A stretch of 64,000 nt of DNA, from assembly GCA_016795425.1 (NCBI GenBank), contig JAEUHG010000067.1, forward strand, positions 62,001 through 126,000. Direction: 5' to 3'. Shown piece by piece: positions 1-8,297 of the stretch. The stretch comes from Verrucomicrobiales bacterium. Lineage in GTDB: Bacteria; Verrucomicrobiota; Verrucomicrobiia; Limisphaerales; CAIMTB01. The position numbers and the translations under genes are program-made. How positions within the stretch are numbered: the stretch's first letter is position 1; every line of letters starts with the position of its first letter. The notes beneath the pieces are model-generated. The model was not told where the DNA came from, did no database searches, and saw only the letters and a list, made by a program, of their open reading frames with translations.

Positions 1-99
1 TGCGCAACCGCTGAGGCGGCGGCGCGGGCTCGGGTCGACGGTTTTTTCGGTTTCGTTTCGCGCTTCTACCCGGCCCCCGGCGGATTGCAGAATCCCCCT
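1..99. other. window edge, no supportable gene
   Basis: A TGA at 12-14 could end a gene coming from outside the window (last codons CGC AAC CGC), but too little is visible to support it. The rest is the leader of purB; I see no clear Shine-Dalgarno sequence. Confidence 0.3.
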
Positions 100-1449
100 G
101 TGATTACGCGCTATTCGCGGCCCGAGATGCGGGCGATCTGGACCGACGAGAACAAGCTTCACCTTTGGTTGCGCATCGAATTGCTGGCCAGTGAAGCCCT
201 GGTGGCCGAAGGAGTGGTGCCGGCGGACGAGTACGCCCGATTGCGTGCCGGGGCCGAGACATGGTTGAAGGACCTGCCCGGATTGGTGGCACGGCAACGG
301 GAATTGGAGAAGACCTTGAACCACGACGTGATTGGATTCACGACGGCGGTGACGGAGCGAATTCAAGATCGATCCAGTCGGTGGCTCCACTTCGGCCTGA
401 CCTCCAGCGATGTCGTGGATACCGCGTTCGCGGTGCAGATGGTTCAAAGCGCCGAGATCCTGATCCGGGACGTCGAAGAGGTGCGCGAAGTGATCGGGCG
501 CCGGGCGCGGGAGCATGCAATGACGCCCTGTATCGGGCGCAGTCACGGGATTCATGCGGAACCGACTACCTTCGGACTCAAACTCGCACTGATGTACGAT
601 GAGTTTGGGAGGGTCCTGGGACGGTTGCGACAGGCGCGGGTGGCGGCGGCGGTTGGAAAGTTGAGCGGGGCGGTGGGGACCAGCGCGCATCTTTCGCCGC
701 GCGTCGAAGAGCAGGTCTGTCAGGCGCTGGGGTTGCGTCCGGCGCCCATCGCGACGCAGGTGGTTCCCCGGGATATTCACGCCGAGTTCATGAATGCCCT
801 GGCCATGGCCGGTGCCAGCATCGAACGCTGGGCGGTCGAGTTCCGGCACTTGCAGCGCACCGAGGTATTGGAGGCGGAAGAGCCGTTTACTCGCGGGCAG
901 AAGGGCAGCAGCGCGATGCCGCACAAGCGGAACCCGATCACCTGGGAGCGTCTCTCCGGCCTGGCGCGGGTTCTGCGGGGCAACGCCCTGGCAGGCTTGG
1001 AGAATGTCGCCCTTTGGCACGAGCGGGATATCAGCCACAGCTCAGTGGAACGCATCATCTTTCCGGACTCCTGCACCCTGCTGGACTACATGTTCGGCCT
1101 GTTGGTTCGAATGATGGAGGGTTTGAATGTGTACCCTGAGAACATGAAGAAGAACCTCGGGTTAAGCCTGGGCATGTGGAACAGCCAAACCGTGCTTCTG
1201 GCGTTGATTCGCAAGGGACTGACCCGTGAGGAGGCCTACGACTTGGTGCAGCGCAATGCCATGCAAACCTGGGCGGTGAAGCATGCGGGCCGTGACGACG
1301 CCGATTTCTTGCGGCAGCTCCGGTCCGATCCCGAGGTGGCCCGGCATTTTGGTCCGGGCGAACTGGAGGGCCTGTGCTCCATCGACTTCCATCTCAAGGA
1401 AGTCGGACGACGCTTGGCCGCGGTCGGGTTGCCGCTCGCGGCGTCCTGA
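100..1449 (+). CDS. purB: adenylosuccinate lyase
   Basis: Cytosolic purine-biosynthesis enzyme of the fumarase/aspartase superfamily. It releases fumarate from SAICAR and from adenylosuccinate. The family signature loop GSSAMPHKRNP is present, as are the substrate-binding segments GLTSSDVVDTA and GRSHGIHAEPTTFG. I chose the GTG at 100 because it gives MITRYSRPEMRAIW, aligning with the usual N-terminus of Bacillus-type PurB. A TTG at 85 in the same frame would add five residues. The 449-residue length is near normal. The gene converges on the minus-strand ABC operon, with only 6 bp between the two stop codons. It has no purine-pathway neighbour in the window. Confidence 0.95.
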   Translation: MITRYSRPEMRAIWTDENKLHLWLRIELLASEALVAEGVVPADEYARLRAGAETWLKDLPGLVARQRELEKTLNHDVIGFTTAVTERIQDRSSRWLHFGLTSSDVVDTAFAVQMVQSAEILIRDVEEVREVIGRRAREHAMTPCIGRSHGIHAEPTTFGLKLALMYDEFGRVLGRLRQARVAAAVGKLSGAVGTSAHLSPRVEEQVCQALGLRPAPIATQVVPRDIHAEFMNALAMAGASIERWAVEFRHLQRTEVLEAEEPFTRGQKGSSAMPHKRNPITWERLSGLARVLRGNALAGLENVALWHERDISHSSVERIIFPDSCTLLDYMFGLLVRMMEGLNVYPENMKKNLGLSLGMWNSQTVLLALIRKGLTREEAYDLVQRNAMQTWAVKHAGRDDADFLRQLRSDPEVARHFGPGELEGLCSIDFHLKEVGRRLAAVGLPLAAS

Positions 1450-1455
1450 TTCGCG

Positions 1456-2118
1456 TCAGCGCTCGATCCAGCCGTCGCGCAGACGGAGAATCCGGTTGCC
1501 GTAGGCCGCCCAATCGTTGTTGTGGGTGACCTGGACGATGGTGGTGCCTGCGGCATTGAGCTTCTTGAACAGCTCCATGATCTCTCGTCCTTGATCCGTA
1601 TGCAGATTGCCGGTGGGTTCGTCGGCGAGCAGGAGCGTGGGTTTGGCAATGATCGCCCGGGCGACCGCCACCAACTGCTGTTGGCCGCCGCTGAGTTGGC
1701 TGGGGTATAAATCCTTCTTGGCCACCATGCCGAAACGATCGAGCAGATCGGCGACCATGGCGTCACGTTCGGCTTTCTTGAGATCCCGATAGGACAGCGG
1801 TAAGTCCAGGTTTTCGGCGACGGTGAGGTCGTCGAGCAGATGGAATTGCTGGAACACGAATCCCACTTCCTTTTTGTTGAGGGCAGCGCGCTGTTTGGGT
1901 GAGAGCGCGTGAACGGCCTCGTTGCGGAAGTGGTAGTCGCCCGTCCATGCGTGATCGTAGAATCCAAGGATGGCCAGCAGCGACGATTTCCCGGCGCCCG
2001 AAGGCCCCATGACCGTCACGAAATCGCCTTCGGCGATGTCGAGGTGGATCTGGCGAAGGACAAACGTCTCGCCGGCGCGGGTCTTGTACGCTTTCTCGAT
2101 GTTTTGAAGTCGGATCAT
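1456..2118 (-). CDS. ABC transporter ATP-binding protein (MacB/LolD type), second of two
   Basis: ATPase subunit of about 220 residues. Visible motifs are Walker [10 protein letters not shown], the signature LSGGQQQ, Walker B LLLADE and the MacB/LolD-type segment [12 protein letters not shown], with an H-loop at VTHNN. Such ATPases drive mechanotransmission or lipoprotein-release transporters together with FtsX-type permeases. It starts 6 bp after the stop of the first ATPase and is the last gene of the operon. It differs enough from the first ATPase to be an old paralogue rather than a recent duplicate. No permease gene follows; purB converges directly. The substrate cannot be read from the sequence. 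Confidence 0.9.
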   Translation of the reverse strand: MIRLQNIEKAYKTRAGETFVLRQIHLDIAEGDFVTVMGPSGAGKSSLLAILGFYDHAWTGDYHFRNEAVHALSPKQRAALNKKEVGFVFQQFHLLDDLTVAENLDLPLSYRDLKKAERDAMVADLLDRFGMVAKKDLYPSQLSGGQQQLVAVARAIIAKPTLLLADEPTGNLHTDQGREIMELFKKLNAAGTTIVQVTHNNDWAAYGNRILRLRDGWIER

Positions 2119-2124
2119 GGCGGT

Positions 2125-2835
2125 TCAGGCGCGGGAATCGACGAGGGTGTCGGCTTCATGCTCTTCGACGACACGGCCGTCGAAGAGATGGATGGTTCGA
2201 TCGGCGTGGCGGGCGAAGCGCGGGTCGTGGGTTACCATGCAGATCGTGGCGCCTTCTCGGTGCAGATTGCGGAGCAGGTCCATCACCGCGTCGCCGTTCT
2301 TCGAGTCGAGATTTCCGGTCGGTTCGTCCGCGAGCAGGATGGAGGGATTACCGACGAGGGCGCGGGCGACGGCGACGCGCTGCTGTTGGCCGCCGGAGAG
2401 TTGGGAGGGGTAGTGATTGACCCGGTGCGACATGCCGACTTTTTCGAGGGCAGCTTGGGCGGCGGCGCGGCGTTCGGCGGCTCCCAGGCCGCGATAGGTG
2501 AGGGGCAATTCGACGTTCTCGAAGACGGTGAGGTCGCCGATGAGATTGAAGCTTTGGAAGATGAAACCGATCTCGCGATTGCGAATCCGGGCGCGTTGGG
2601 CGAAGTCGAGGTTGGCCACCGGTTGCTCGTTGAGGGTGTAGGTACCGTTGGTGGGGGTGTCGAGCAGCCCCAGAATGGAGAGCAACGTCGATTTGCCGCA
2701 GCCGGACGGGCCGGCGATGGAAACATACTCGCCTTTGTTGATGTGGAGGTGGATTCCCGAAAGGGCATGGGTTTCGACCTCGTCGGTCAGGAATACCTTG
2801 GTGATGCCGTCGAGATGAATGAGGGGCGTGGGCAT
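2125..2835 (-). CDS. ABC transporter ATP-binding protein (MacB/LolD type), first of two
   Basis: ATPase of 236 residues with Walker A GPSGCGKST, Q-loop region FIFQSFNLI, signature LSGGQQQRVAVARAL, Walker [14 protein letters not shown] and H-loop MVTHD. The DEPTGNLDS segment is typical of the MacB/LolD/FtsE group that works with FtsX-like permeases and, for MacB, with a periplasmic adaptor. It follows the adaptor gene by about 40 bp and precedes the second ATPase by 6 bp, so the three are probably one transcript. The usual membrane permease is absent. Confidence 0.92.
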   Translation of the reverse strand: MPTPLIHLDGITKVFLTDEVETHALSGIHLHINKGEYVSIAGPSGCGKSTLLSILGLLDTPTNGTYTLNEQPVANLDFAQRARIRNREIGFIFQSFNLIGDLTVFENVELPLTYRGLGAAERRAAAQAALEKVGMSHRVNHYPSQLSGGQQQRVAVARALVGNPSILLADEPTGNLDSKNGDAVMDLLRNLHREGATICMVTHDPRFARHADRTIHLFDGRVVEEHEADTLVDSRA

Positions 2836-2874
2836 GGGAATGGCAGTGGAAACGAGTGGAGCGTTGGAGAAGGG

Positions 2875-4188
2875 CTATTTGAGCCGGACACGTGAATGGG
2901 CGTCCCATTGGCTCATATCGGAAAGGATGACTTGATCCCCGGTCTGCAGCCCGTCGCGGACCTCGATACTGCTGACCGAGCTTCGTCCGAGTTTGACCGG
3001 AACGCGCACGGCTTCCTTGCCGCCTTCGATGACGCGGAACAGGCCGGCCGTGCTGTCTTCCTGGCCTTGGACGGGTTTGCCGACATAGAGGACGTTGGTG
3101 AGGCGCTCCAGTTCGATGGTGCCTTCGACGCTGAGATCCGGGCGGGCGCCTTTGGGAAGCGGTCCGGCAAGCTTGATTTCCACCAGGACGGTCCCGTTCT
3201 GGACGGCGGGATCGATGCGCTGGACGCGACCCGGGACGATGCCATTGCGGGTGTCGATGGACGCGACCTGATCGCGCAGGATATCGCGGGCCTGGGTTTC
3301 CGAGATGCGGACATCGGCGCGCAGGTTGGTGGGTTCGACCACCTTGGCGAGAGTCGCCGATGGGGAGATTCGTTGTCCGACCTGCAAGGGTTCGCGATCG
3401 CCGGTTTGTTGGAGTACTCCCGAGATGCCGGCGCGGACCTGCAGGTTGGCGACCTGGCGCTCCTTGAGGGCGAGCATGGCGCGCAGTTTTTCAACTTCAG
3501 CCTGTTGGACGGCGAGTTGGGCGGTGGCGCTGTTGCTGAGGAACGCGGAGCGTTGCTCCTCGATGTCCACACGCGCTTTGAGATCATCGGCGCGCGAGCG
3601 CGATTTTTTGCAGAGAATGGCGGGAACCAGTCCGTCACGTCCCAGGGTGGCGTCGGCCTGTGCTTCAATTTCGGCCTGGGCATGTTCGGCTTTGAGAGTG
3701 GCGAATTGGGCCAGCTGGGTGAGCCGTTCGCTTTCGAGATTCGCCCGGAGACGTTCGAGTTGGGCCTCGGCTGCCTTGGCAGCCCACTCGGCGTCGAAGG
3801 CCGCCTGTTTCAACTCAGGGTTGCTCAGCTCCAACAGAATCGTGTCCGGAGTTACTTCGGTGCCGGGTTGGACGAGAATGCGTTCGACTCGGCCGTCGCT
3901 CTCGGCCTGCACATATTGGATGCGTTCCGGAACCAGAGAGCCCGGTCCGCGCACTTGCCGCAGCATCTCGCCGCGCTTCACCGTGTCGATCCAGACCGGC
4001 GAGTCCACCATGGGAGCGGCCGGTTCAAGCCGGGAAACGAGGTAGGTGATCAGGGCGAGTCCGGTCACGGCGGAGATGGTCAGCCAAGTTCGCCGCCGCC
4101 GAATGGCGCGGGCGCGGTCGGGACGGGGGATATCCATGGCGCGGCGAACAGGTTGCCTAACTTGGTTCTGATCGAGCAAGGGAGTCAT
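2875..4188 (-). CDS. HlyD/MacA-type periplasmic adaptor (membrane-fusion protein)
   Basis: Adaptor linking an inner-membrane transporter to an outer-membrane channel. The N-terminus is basic (RARAIRRRR), followed by one membrane anchor at about residues 35-52. Then come half of a lipoyl-like domain, a long Ala/Glu/Gln-rich helical hairpin at about 130-250, the second lipoyl half (RAGISGVLQQTG) and beta-barrel and membrane-proximal domains to residue 437. This is a normal family architecture and length. An internal ATG at 4137 (MDIPRPDR) is an alternative start; neither has a strong ribosome binding site. It sits between DUF4160 and two ATPase genes. Confidence 0.88.
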   Translation of the reverse strand: MTPLLDQNQVRQPVRRAMDIPRPDRARAIRRRRTWLTISAVTGLALITYLVSRLEPAAPMVDSPVWIDTVKRGEMLRQVRGPGSLVPERIQYVQAESDGRVERILVQPGTEVTPDTILLELSNPELKQAAFDAEWAAKAAEAQLERLRANLESERLTQLAQFATLKAEHAQAEIEAQADATLGRDGLVPAILCKKSRSRADDLKARVDIEEQRSAFLSNSATAQLAVQQAEVEKLRAMLALKERQVANLQVRAGISGVLQQTGDREPLQVGQRISPSATLAKVVEPTNLRADVRISETQARDILRDQVASIDTRNGIVPGRVQRIDPAVQNGTVLVEIKLAGPLPKGARPDLSVEGTIELERLTNVLYVGKPVQGQEDSTAGLFRVIEGGKEAVRVPVKLGRSSVSSIEVRDGLQTGDQVILSDMSQWDAHSRVRLK

Positions 4189-4210
4189 GGGTTGGGGGAC
4201 GAACAGCGGA

Positions 4211-4471
4211 CTACTCGAGCGGGGCGATGGGTTCGGCCGGAGCGTAGGTGGCGCAACGGTTCCAGGCTTGGATCAGTTCCGTGTAGTGGGTGTGGGCCCA
4301 TTCCAAAACCAGGTCGCGCACCCGTGGAGGCGCATCGCCTTGAATGATGCGAAGCGGGTTCAGTCCAACGACGATCTCCGAATCCTGGTAAGTGGCATGA
4401 AAGTGCGCGCCGGCCTCGCGGTTGAAAGCCATTCGGATGATGATGCCGTAGAATCGGGAGAGAACAGGCAT
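4211..4471 (-). CDS. DUF4160 family small protein
   Basis: An 86-residue protein beginning MPVLSRFYGIIIRM and containing GAHFHATY and VLEWAHTHYTEL, which fit the DUF4160 family. That family is often found beside DUF2442 in small two-gene modules suspected to be toxin-antitoxin-like; its biochemical role is not known to me. The frame opens earlier (4534), but the ATG at 4471 matches the family N-terminus and has GAGG five bases upstream. No DUF2442 partner is nearby. It is the first gene after the predicted sigma-54 promoter at 4523-4538 and ends 22 bp before the adaptor gene, so it may be co-transcribed with the efflux genes. Confidence 0.8.
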   Translation of the reverse strand: MPVLSRFYGIIIRMAFNREAGAHFHATYQDSEIVVGLNPLRIIQGDAPPRVRDLVLEWAHTHYTELIQAWNRCATYAPAEPIAPLE

Positions 4472-4522
4472 AGCGACCTCACTGGTGATTTCTGCGATCG
4501 ACGACGACCGCAATCCCGATGA

Positions 4523-4538
4523 TGCAGGGGGCATGCCA
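4523..4538 (-). promoter_or_regulatory. predicted sigma-54 (-24/-12) promoter of the DUF4160-adaptor-ABC block
   Basis: Read on the minus strand the site is TGGCAT-GCCCC-CTGCA, against the consensus TGGCAC-N5-TTGCA. The invariant GG and GC are correctly spaced, and 9 of 11 consensus positions match. Transcription would start near 4512, leaving a leader of about 40 nt before the DUF4160 ATG at 4471. A sigma-54 activator is encoded just upstream in the same gene cluster, which makes the match more credible. Confidence 0.65.
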
Positions 4539-4751
4539 GCGTGGGATGTGTGATCCTGGGCGCCCGGTTCGACGTGCTTTCAATCGCGAGTACGGGTACG
4601 GAGGCGCCTATCCTGGCCCTTTTAAAGGCCGTTCGATTCAGGAATCAGAGGCCGCCGGGGAGGACACGGGATGGGCCTCTGGGCGACCTTGGCGCAAGGA
4701 GGGAGTGAATTCCGTCGATGGAATCGTTTGTCCCGGTATTGGGACGAACGC
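4539..4751. other. intergenic region upstream of the sigma-54 site
   Basis: Non-coding gap between the kinase stop and the predicted promoter. It holds an imperfect palindrome at 4615-4630 (GGCC arms around CTTTTAAA), about 80 bp upstream of the -24 element, a position where activator-binding sites of NtrC-type regulators often lie. Whether the regulator binds there is inference. Confidence 0.3.
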
Positions 4752-6125
4752 TTACGACAGGGGCAGGCTCAGCCGGGCGATGCAACCGGAGCGGTCGGTG
4801 CGGGACTCGAGGGTCAGGCGGCCGCCGTGGGCTTCGGCAATTTGGCGGCAGAGGGAGAGTCCGATGCCAGAACCCTTGGGTTTGGTGGTGAAGAAAGGGA
4901 CAAACAGGTTGGTGGGATTGGCGATGCCCGGACCTTCGTCCTCGACGCAGACCTCGACACCGACGGCGGACCGGCTCCAACGGATGTTGATGGGGGCCTG
5001 CGAAGGATCGATGCCGCCGGAGACTTCACGAACTTCGAGCACGGCATCGGCAGCATTGCGGACAAGATTGATCAGAAGCTGCTCCAGTTGATCACGGTCC
5101 GCTTCGAGGGTGAGATCGGGGCCTGGGGAGACCCGGGTCGGGACGCGCACTTCCAATCCCGCGACGCGATGAATCCAGTCGCCTACCGACATGGGGACTC
5201 GGTTGGGTGCCGGAAGTCGAGCGAGCGTGGCGTAGGCCTGCATGAATCGACTCAAGGCGTCGGCGCGCGAGGAGATCAAGGCGAGGCCGTCCCGGATATC
5301 TTCCTGCCAGTCGTTGGGTTTGGGGTCTTTGCGGCAGAGGGTTTCCAGACTTCCGGCCACGGATTTGATCGGGGCGAGCGAGTTGTTGAGTTCGTGGCCC
5401 AATACGCGAAGAAGGCGTTGCCAGGCCTGGCGCTCTTCGTCGCGCAAGGCGCGGCTGAGGTCGGTCACCACCAGGAGTTGATGCGGGCGTCCCCCCTGAC
5501 GAAAGCCGGAGCGCCGAATGCCAAAGCGTCCCAGGGCGCCAGGAAAGGTCATGGAGATCACCCGAGCCGGTTCGCCGTCGAGGCACGATTCCAGTCCCAG
5601 TTCGCCGGCGGTGCGGCCGAGCAATTGTTCGACGGGTCGAGCCAGCAGGCGCTCGGCGGCCCGGTTGGCCAGTCGGAGGCGGCGGTGTTCGTCGAAGGTG
5701 AAAATGGCGGCATCCATCTCCTCGATGGCGGTGCGCAGGAGCGCGGACGCTTCGACTGCGCCGAGGCGTTGTTCACGCAGCGTGTCTCCCAAGGCATTGA
5801 TCTCACACGCGAGGGCGCCGAGGGGATCCTTGGCGTTGCTGCTGTGGGGGCGGATCGAGAAATCACCGTCCCGCATGGCCGCAATGACGTTGGTCAGTGT
5901 GCGCAGCGAATAGGCGAAACGTTCGCGGAGAATGTAGGAGACGGTGGCGGAACCCAGGACCAGGACGGACGTGGCGGTCCATTGGATCCATCGCTCGTAG
6001 GGGCCGATCCAAATCAGCACGATTGCCGCGAGCAGCCCTGGCAGCGGCAGAATCCAGGTGCACCGCATCAACTGCCGGTGAAAGCCGACCCGTGTGGCTT
6101 TTCGATAGGGATGGGGGGTCGGCAT
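4752..6125 (-). CDS. NtrY-like sensor histidine kinase
   Basis: Membrane sensor kinase of 457 residues. Two hydrophobic segments lie near residues 24-42 and 48-66, followed by a HAMP-like stretch, a PAS-like segment (IEEMDAAIFTFDEHRRL), the H-box LGHELNNSLAPIKS, N-box LINLVRNAADAV, G1 DEGPGI, F-box FVPFFTTK and G2 GSGIGLSL. The HELNNSLAPI form is typical of kinases paired with sigma-54 response regulators. It starts 18 bp after the stop of the regulator gene, so the two are co-transcribed. The signal sensed is not evident; the loop between the membrane segments is very short, arguing against a large periplasmic sensor. Confidence 0.92.
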   Translation of the reverse strand: MPTPHPYRKATRVGFHRQLMRCTWILPLPGLLAAIVLIWIGPYERWIQWTATSVLVLGSATVSYILRERFAYSLRTLTNVIAAMRDGDFSIRPHSSNAKDPLGALACEINALGDTLREQRLGAVEASALLRTAIEEMDAAIFTFDEHRRLRLANRAAERLLARPVEQLLGRTAGELGLESCLDGEPARVISMTFPGALGRFGIRRSGFRQGGRPHQLLVVTDLSRALRDEERQAWQRLLRVLGHELNNSLAPIKSVAGSLETLCRKDPKPNDWQEDIRDGLALISSRADALSRFMQAYATLARLPAPNRVPMSVGDWIHRVAGLEVRVPTRVSPGPDLTLEADRDQLEQLLINLVRNAADAVLEVREVSGGIDPSQAPINIRWSRSAVGVEVCVEDEGPGIANPTNLFVPFFTTKPKGSGIGLSLCRQIAEAHGGRLTLESRTDRSGCIARLSLPLS

Positions 6126-6143
6126 GGAAGCGCTGCCCGACGA

Positions 6144-7529
6144 TCAAAGGCCGTACTTTTCGAGTCGGCGATAGAACGCGCTCCGACTGAGTCCCAGCGT
6201 CTCGGCGGCCTTCAAGGCGCTGCCATCGAAACGCGCCAGAGCCTTGCGGATCATGAGCTTTTCGACGTCTTCGAGGCTCAAATCCTCGAGGCGCGGCTCG
6301 GCTTCGCGGGTGGCGCGGAGTCCGAGGTCCGCGGCCTGCACCCACTGCCCGCGGCACATCAGGATGCCGCGTTCGACGGCGTGCTCGAGTTCCCGGACGT
6401 TGCCGGGCCAGGGGTATTTCTGGAGCGCCTGCAGGGCAGATTCGTCAAAGCCTTCGATGTCTTTTCGATAACGGCGGGCTTGCTCGCGCAGGCAATGGGC
6501 GGCGAGAAGGGGGATATCCTCCGGGCGCGTGCGGAGCGGGGGCAAATGGATCTCGATGGTGTTGAGACGAAAGAGCAGGTCCTGCCGGAATTTGCCGCTG
6601 GCAATCTCCTGGTGTGGATCGGCGTTGGTGGCGGAGATGAAGCGGACATCGGCCTTTTGCGTGCGGGACGATCCCACGCGTTCATATTCACCGGTCTCGA
6701 GCACGCGCAGCAGCTTGGCTTGCTGCCCCAGCGGCATATTGGCGATTTCATCGAGAAACAGGGTGCCGCCCTCGGCGAGCTCAATGCGACCGACCCGATC
6801 GCTCTTGGCGTCGGTAAAAGCCCCGCGCACATGTCCGAACAACTCGCTCTCGAACAAGGCTTCGGTGATGCCGCCCATGTTGACGGTCACCAGGGATTTG
6901 GCGTTACGCCCGGAGACCGCGTGAATGGCCCGCGCCACCACGCCTTTGCCGGTTCCGTTTTCGCCGGTGATCAGGACATTGGCATCCGAGGGGCCAACGC
7001 GTGCGATCAGGTCCAGGACCGGTTTCATGGCGGGAGACTCGGCGATGAGCGTCGGGCCGCCGCCTCGCAGCAATTCGTTCTCGGCCTGCAGGCGTTCGCT
7101 TTGGCGTTGAGACCGTTGCAGGGCGATCTGATTGCGCACAATGGCCAGCAGACGGGCGTTTTCCCAGGGTTTCTGGACGAAATCGCGGGCGCCTCGACGC
7201 ATCGCTTCAACGGCGAGATCGACGGAACCCCAGGCCGTCATCACCACCACCGCTGGCGGATGATCGAGAGCTTGCAGACGGTCCAGCAATTCCAGGCCTT
7301 CCTGTCCCGACGTGGTGTCGCGGGAGTAATTGAGATCCATGAGCAGCAGGTCGCAGTCGCGACGCTGGAGCGCGGAAAGGACGGCGGCAGGCGACGAGAC
7401 GGTCTCCGTTTCAAAGCCTTCGCCCTTGAATACGAGTCGCAGAGCCGCAAGCACGTCGGCTTGGTCGTCAGCAATCAGCAACCGTCCCGGGGTAACTGGC
7501 ATGCCCGGAGTCTTGAGAGGCTCATCCAT
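6144..7529 (-). CDS. sigma-54-dependent response regulator (NtrC family)
   Basis: Order of domains: receiver (about 14-130, phospho-acceptor Asp in LLMDLNYSRD), AAA+ activator domain (about 155-385, Walker A GENGTGKG, Walker B GGTLFLDEI, R-finger region further on) and a C-terminal Fis-type helix-turn-helix ending in ETLGLSRSAFYRRLEKYGL. The sigma-54 contact loop reads GAFTDA instead of GAFTGA. I take the ATG at 7529; a TTG three codons upstream and an ATG at 7502 are alternatives. It probably activates the downstream DUF4160/efflux genes, and perhaps its own gene, through the two -24/-12 sites seen in the cluster. Confidence 0.93.
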   Translation of the reverse strand: MDEPLKTPGMPVTPGRLLIADDQADVLAALRLVFKGEGFETETVSSPAAVLSALQRRDCDLLLMDLNYSRDTTSGQEGLELLDRLQALDHPPAVVVMTAWGSVDLAVEAMRRGARDFVQKPWENARLLAIVRNQIALQRSQRQSERLQAENELLRGGGPTLIAESPAMKPVLDLIARVGPSDANVLITGENGTGKGVVARAIHAVSGRNAKSLVTVNMGGITEALFESELFGHVRGAFTDAKSDRVGRIELAEGGTLFLDEIANMPLGQQAKLLRVLETGEYERVGSSRTQKADVRFISATNADPHQEIASGKFRQDLLFRLNTIEIHLPPLRTRPEDIPLLAAHCLREQARRYRKDIEGFDESALQALQKYPWPGNVRELEHAVERGILMCRGQWVQAADLGLRATREAEPRLEDLSLEDVEKLMIRKALARFDGSALKAAETLGLSRSAFYRRLEKYGL

Positions 7530-7540
7530 GGTTCGCAAGA

Positions 7541-7556
7541 GGCAGAATCCGTGCCA
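7541..7556 (-). promoter_or_regulatory. predicted sigma-54 (-24/-12) promoter of the regulator-kinase pair
   Basis: On the minus strand the site is TGGCAC-GGATT-CTGCC, with a perfect -24 hexamer and the invariant GC at -12 in correct spacing. The predicted start of transcription falls near 7530, almost at the ATG at 7529. The message would therefore be leaderless, or translation would begin at the ATG at 7502. Autoregulation by the encoded activator is inference. Confidence 0.55.
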
Positions 7557-7740
7557 GGACCGGATTCGGGTGCGCTGCCGGGGACGCGGCCTCCGGCCCG
7601 TGGCCCGTGCCGCCGCGGGGATCGCGCAAGCGGGACGTGCCCTCCGCTGCCATCAAGGCCTGCCCATCAGACGTCCCGGGAGCTTTTCCCCAGGCATGGT
7701 TCGGTCTAGGTTTCCGCGCAGAACATCGCAGTCACCGTCT

Positions 7741-8262
7741 ATGCCGATCTACGAATTCGCCTGTCCGAAGTGCCGCAAGATCTTCAGCTTCCTTTCCAAG
7801 CGGTTGAATCCGGACCGGACGCCGGTTTGTCCGAAATGCGGCTACAACCGTTTGGAGAAGCAGATGAGTGGGTTCGCCATGCTCAAGGGCGTTCCGGAGC
7901 CGAAAGCCAGCGATGGCCCGGAAGGCGACGCGGAACCCATGCCCGACATCGATGAATCGAAGATGGAGAGGGTCATGTCGGAACTCGAAAAGGACATGGA
8001 TCACCTGGACGAGAACAATCCGCGCCATGTGGCCCACATGATGAAAAAGATGAAGGAAATGATGCCGGAGGGCGCCATTCCCAAGGAGTTGGACATTGCG
8101 ATCAAACGGTTGGAGAAGGGCGAGGATCCGGAAAAGGTGGAGGAAGACATGGGCGATGTCCTGGGCGACTTCATGGGGGGAGGGGACGAAGCCGAAGGTG
8201 GCGGTTTGGGCGGCGGCGGTTCCCGCCCGTATACGCGGGACTCCGGTTTGTACGACTATTGA
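7741..8262 (+). CDS. FmdB-type zinc-ribbon protein
   Basis: A 173-residue protein that opens with MPIYEFACPKC, the hallmark of the FmdB/zinc_ribbon_8 family. Cys8, Cys11, Cys30 and Cys33 form two CPKC knuckles that should bind one zinc ion. The rest is unusual for the family in being long: an acidic, Met- and Lys-rich helical segment (MMKKMKEMM) and a Gly-rich tail ending RDSGLYDY. The frame stays open far upstream, but MPIYEF is the family start. Function is unknown; FmdB members have been linked to regulation of formamidase or amidase genes. A phosphohexomutase gene follows after 35 bp. Confidence 0.85.
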   Translation: MPIYEFACPKCRKIFSFLSKRLNPDRTPVCPKCGYNRLEKQMSGFAMLKGVPEPKASDGPEGDAEPMPDIDESKMERVMSELEKDMDHLDENNPRHVAHMMKKMKEMMPEGAIPKELDIAIKRLEKGEDPEKVEEDMGDVLGDFMGGGDEAEGGGLGGGGSRPYTRDSGLYDY

Positions 8263-8297
8263 GCACTCTGCCGGCCGGGAGGTCGGAATCCACTCGC

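Noticed and set aside
4671..7709. A 1012-codon open frame on the plus strand opposite the kinase and regulator
   Set aside because: It is the antisense shadow of two strongly recognised genes, with no domain of its own; high GC content keeps such frames open.
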